Of a DNA stretch of 57,584 nucleotides, positions 55,201 through 57,584 are shown piece by piece; the stretch's first letter is position 1; each line of letters opens with the position of its first letter. The stretch is from JBFGCT01 sp041581055. Its GTDB lineage: Bacteria > Actinomycetota > Acidimicrobiia > Acidimicrobiales > Ilumatobacteraceae. The position numbers and the translations under genes are program-made. Below the pieces are notes generated by a model, which saw only the letters and a list, made by a program, of their open reading frames with translations, ran no database searches and was not told the DNA's origin. The DNA lies in contig JBFGCT010000003.1 in assembly GCA_041581055.1 (NCBI GenBank), positions 1 through 57,584 of the forward strand. The letters run 5' to 3'.

Positions 55201-56142
55201 ATGGCGCACGGCACGCACGACTACGACGTCGACCCCCGCAACGAGCAGATCATCATCCGCGTCGGCGACGACCTCGTGCCGCGTGGGCAGGCCGTCGTGT
55301 CGGTGTTCGACAGCGGGTTCATGCTCGGCGACGGGGTCTGGGAGGGGATCCGCGTCCACAACGGGCAGCTCGCGTTCCTCGACGAGCACCTGCGCCGCCT
55401 GTACGAGGGCGCGAAGGCGATCGACCTCGACATCGGGCGCACGCCCGGCGAGCTGGCGGCGCTGGTCACGTCCACGCTCGCCGCCAACGGCATGGCGGGG
55501 GCGAGCGGCGTCCACGTCCGCCTGATGATCACCCGCGGCGTCAAGTCGACGCCCTACCAGGATCCGCGGTTCACGGTCGGCGCCCCGACGATCGTCGTCA
55601 TCCCCGAGTACAAGGAGGCCCGGGACGAGACGCTGACGACCGGCCTCCGGCTGTACACCGTGTCGACGCGCCGGGGACGGCCCGACGTCCAGGACCCGAA
55701 GTGGAACTCGCACTCCAAGTTGAACTGCATCTCGGCGTGCATCCAAGCGGCCAAGGCCGGCGCCGACGAGGCGCTGATGCTCGACCCGCAGGGCTTCGTC
55801 GCGACGTGCAACTCGACACACTTCTTCGTCGTCCGCCACCCCGACGGGCCCGACGGGCCGCCGGAGGTCTGGACGTCGACCGGCGACTACTGCCTGCCGG
55901 GGATCACCCGGCGCAACGTGCTGCGCCTGTGCGCCCGCCACGGCATCGTCTCCCACGAGCGGAACTTCAGCCTCACCGAGGTCTACGGGGCGACCGTGGC
56001 GTTCGTCACCGGAACGTTCGCCGGCATCGCCCCGGTGACCGAGGTCGACGGCCGCACGGTCGGCGCCGGCGGCCGGGGCCCGATCGTCGAACGGCTCCAA
56101 TGCTGGTACCTCGAACTGCTCGACGAGGACTGCCCGGCGTGA
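55201..56142 (+). CDS. PLP fold-type IV aminotransferase (branched-chain/D-amino-acid type)
   Basis: The 313-residue enzyme has VVSVFDSGFMLGDGVWEGIRVHNG, FLDEHLRRLYEGAKAI and the PLP lysine Lys173 in WNSHSKLNCISACIQA, then EALMLDPQGFVATCNSTHFFVV and GITRRNVLRL. These are the motifs of class IV aminotransferases (IlvE, D-alanine aminotransferase, ADC lyase). CNSTHFFVV in place of the usual SN-FFxV of IlvE leaves the substrate open. It is coupled by GTGA to a sulfotransferase-like gene, a pairing that may indicate a specific pathway. Confidence 0.87.
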   Translation: MAHGTHDYDVDPRNEQIIIRVGDDLVPRGQAVVSVFDSGFMLGDGVWEGIRVHNGQLAFLDEHLRRLYEGAKAIDLDIGRTPGELAALVTSTLAANGMAGASGVHVRLMITRGVKSTPYQDPRFTVGAPTIVVIPEYKEARDETLTTGLRLYTVSTRRGRPDVQDPKWNSHSKLNCISACIQAAKAGADEALMLDPQGFVATCNSTHFFVVRHPDGPDGPPEVWTSTGDYCLPGITRRNVLRLCARHGIVSHERNFSLTEVYGATVAFVTGTFAGIAPVTEVDGRTVGAGGRGPIVERLQCWYLELLDEDCPA

Positions 56143-56846
56143 CCCGCGTGGCGATGTGGTCCGGGCCGCGCAACCTGTCGACGGCGATGATGCGCAGCTG
56201 GGAGAACCGGGCCGACACGGTCGTGATCGACGAGCCGCTCTACGCCGTGTACCTGGCCGCGACCGGGCTCGACCACCCTGGCGCCGCCGAGGTCATCGCC
56301 GCCGGGCCGGTCGACCTCACCGAGGCGATCGCCGCCTGCTTCGCTCCGCTCCCCGACGGGATCGACGTCAGCTACCAGAAGCACATGGCCCACCACCTGC
56401 TCCCCGGCACGGACCGCTCGTGGATCGACGGGCTGCGGAACTGCCTCTTGCTCCGCGACCCTCGACGGGTGTTGGCGAGCTACACGAAGGTGCGCGAGGA
56501 CGTAACCCTCGACGACATCGGGCTCCCGCAACAGGTCGAGCTCGTCGAGCGCTGTGAGGTGGTGATCGACACCGACGACTTCCTCCACGACCCGCGAGGG
56601 CATCTCGTCGAGCTCTGCCGGCGGCTCGACATCGCCTTCGACGAGGCGATGCTCGCCTGGCCGGCCGGATCGCGGGCGTCCGACGGCGTCTGGACGAAGC
56701 ACTGGTACGACGCGGTCAACGCGTCGACCGGGTTCGGCCCGCCGCCATCGGGCCCGCCGAAGCCGCTGCCGCCCGACCTCGCGTCGCTCGCGGCCGCGGC
56801 GACCGAGGTCTACCAGCAACTCCGGCGCCACGCGATCAAGCTCTGA
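56139..56846 (+). CDS. Sulfotransferase-fold protein coupled to the aminotransferase
   Basis: The 235-residue protein has VAMWSGPRNLSTAMMRSWENR as a variant 5'-phosphosulfate loop, QKHMAHHLLPG, and LLLRDPRRVLASYTKV as the 3'-phosphate motif. This is the sulfotransferase P-loop fold, but the loop lacks the usual Lys (GPRNLST), so it may bind another phosphate-bearing ligand. Its GTG overlaps the aminotransferase stop by four bases. The joint role with the aminotransferase is not known to me. The stop is followed by the third hairpin repeat. Confidence 0.75.
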   Translation: MTRVAMWSGPRNLSTAMMRSWENRADTVVIDEPLYAVYLAATGLDHPGAAEVIAAGPVDLTEAIAACFAPLPDGIDVSYQKHMAHHLLPGTDRSWIDGLRNCLLLRDPRRVLASYTKVREDVTLDDIGLPQQVELVERCEVVIDTDDFLHDPRGHLVELCRRLDIAFDEAMLAWPAGSRASDGVWTKHWYDAVNASTGFGPPPSGPPKPLPPDLASLAAAATEVYQQLRRHAIKL

Positions 56847-56864
56847 GCACGCGCCACGTTCCTG

Positions 56865-56905
56865 CGGTGAGAGGTGAGACGCACAGGTGGTCTCACCTCT
56901 CACCG
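56865..56905. repeat. Hairpin repeat, copy 3
   Basis: The same element as at 16.2 kb, with arms GGTGAGAGGTGAGAC (56866-56880) and the reverse complement (56890-56904). Only two loop-side bases differ from copies 1 and 2, and the right flank CGGAGGGCGCGG is similar. It again lies between convergent genes. Confidence 0.85.
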
Positions 56906-56929
56906 GAGGGCGCGGTCGGCGGCGGGGTG

Positions 56930-57584
56930 TCAGCCGCGGGGGACGTCGATCCAGGGGAGCTCTTTGTCGACCCGTGGCTCGCCGGGCAGGCCGAGCACCT
57001 GCTCGCCGAGGATGTTGCGCAGGATCTCCGACGTGCCGCCCTCGATCGAGTTGGCCCGGACGCGCAGGAACGCGTACTGCAGGCTCTTGTTGGCGCCGGT
57101 GGCGTCGAGCTCGGTGGGCCGGCGGAAGGTGTAGTCGTAGCCGACGAGGCCGTCCATCCCCAGCAGGTCGACGCAGAAGTTGTACAGCCGCTTGTTGAAC
57201 TCGGAGTACTCGAGCTTGGCGATCGACATCTCCGGACCCGGATTGCCCGCGCGGGCCCGCTCGGCGGCGCGCACGTTGGTCAGCCGGCCGACCTCGCCGC
57301 GCACCCAGAGGCGCATCAGCTCGTCCTTGCGGACGCCGGTTCGCTCGCTCTCGTCGAGTTCCCGCCACACCGCGACCGCGTCGTTGGCCGCGCCGCCACG
57401 GCGCGGCTTGGCGCTCCCGGCGCCGCCGGCGCCGATCGCCGACCGCTCGTTCATCAGCGTGGTCAACGAGGCCCGCCAGCCCTCCCCCTCGTCGCCGATC
57501 CGGTGCGCGTCCGGCACCCGGACGTCGGTCATGTAGACCTCGTTGAACTCGGCCTCGCCGGTGATCTGGCGCAGCGGACGGACC
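56930..57584 (-). CDS. Acyl-CoA dehydrogenase (C-terminal part, runs off the window)
   Basis: The visible C-terminal part of 217 residues begins in RQITGEAEFNEVYMTDVRVPD, the end of the beta domain, and continues through the helical domain to the window's stop. ANSIEGGTSEILRNILGEQVLGLP holds the catalytic Glu of this actinobacterial FadE subgroup. It differs from the protein at 41-1252, so the window has two unrelated acyl-CoA dehydrogenases. The 5' end lies beyond position 57584. Confidence 0.93.
   Translation of the reverse strand, partial: VRPLRQITGEAEFNEVYMTDVRVPDAHRIGDEGEGWRASLTTLMNERSAIGAGGAGSAKPRRGGAANDAVAVWRELDESERTGVRKDELMRLWVRGEVGRLTNVRAAERARAGNPGPEMSIAKLEYSEFNKRLYNFCVDLLGMDGLVGYDYTFRRPTELDATGANKSLQYAFLRVRANSIEGGTSEILRNILGEQVLGLPGEPRVDKELPWIDVPRG

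Noticed and set aside
1..57584. tRNA, rRNA, riboswitch or T-box elements, insertion sequences
   Set aside because: I looked around the synthetase genes and in all gaps and saw no cloverleaf, T-box core, transposase or terminal repeats; a covariance-model search could still find a weak RNA.

Overview
The window is very GC-rich DNA with dense, mostly single-domain genes, many GTG starts and frequent ATGA/GTGA stop-start overlaps. A mycofactocin locus, F420-type and NDMA-dependent oxidoreductases, an LPXTG surface protein, LCP and L,D-transpeptidase wall enzymes and an arabinofuranosyltransferase-like protein together point to a high-GC Gram-positive actinobacterium. A non-mycolate lineage such as Acidimicrobiia is my guess, not something the sequence proves. 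No rRNA, tRNA, CRISPR array, prophage or insertion sequence was recognised.

Layout. 1-4.7 kb: acyl-CoA dehydrogenase with a palindromic operator, a P-loop kinase/LLM oxidoreductase fusion, a decayed PEP-mutase-family gene and cysS. 4.7-12.4 kb: a large membrane-anchored protein of unknown function, valS, an L,D-transpeptidase behind a CRP-like site, and an LCP ligase. 12.4-17.6 kb: an overlapping ADH-MoxR-VWA operon, a KDPG-aldolase-family gene, two copies of a long hairpin repeat, and a second NDMA-type ADH. 17.6-24.1 kb: the most unusual region. A minus-strand operon encodes an ABC exporter with extra N- and C-terminal domains, a GAF protein, a cytosolic subtilisin and two small proteins. 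A third related small protein is divergent, and a tubulin-tyrosine-ligase-like ATP-grasp enzyme is convergent with it. The three small proteins share a leader-like half ending in DVEGFGF/V and have unrelated C-terminal halves. I propose a ribosomal-peptide (RiPP-like) maturation and export system.

24.1-38.5 kb: surface and polysaccharide genes (sulfatase, methyltransferases, sulfotransferase, LPXTG protein, GT-C-like membrane protein, then a tight GT2-GT4-AftD-like-flippase operon). 38.5-44.8 kb: M16 peptidase lipoprotein, an ABC exporter pair and a DUF5995 protein. 44.8-46.4 kb: mftA, mftB and mftC, the core of mycofactocin biosynthesis. The two NDMA-type ADHs at 14-17 kb and the OYE/FadH-type oxidoreductase at 52 kb are plausible users of mycofactocin, so the window holds both the maker and likely clients of that redox cofactor. 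46.4-57.6 kb: secreted beta-helix protein, HelD-like helicase, membrane protein with a 12-bp minisatellite tail, plsY, OYE/FadH, VOC protein, RTX fragment, class IV aminotransferase with a sulfotransferase-like partner, and the 3' part of a second acyl-CoA dehydrogenase.

Regulatory pattern: many genes have a TANNNT-like hexamer 6-9 bases before the start codon and no Shine-Dalgarno, which suggests leaderless transcription. Convergent gene pairs often have long inverted repeats between them. Intergenic gaps are all shorter than 300 bases.
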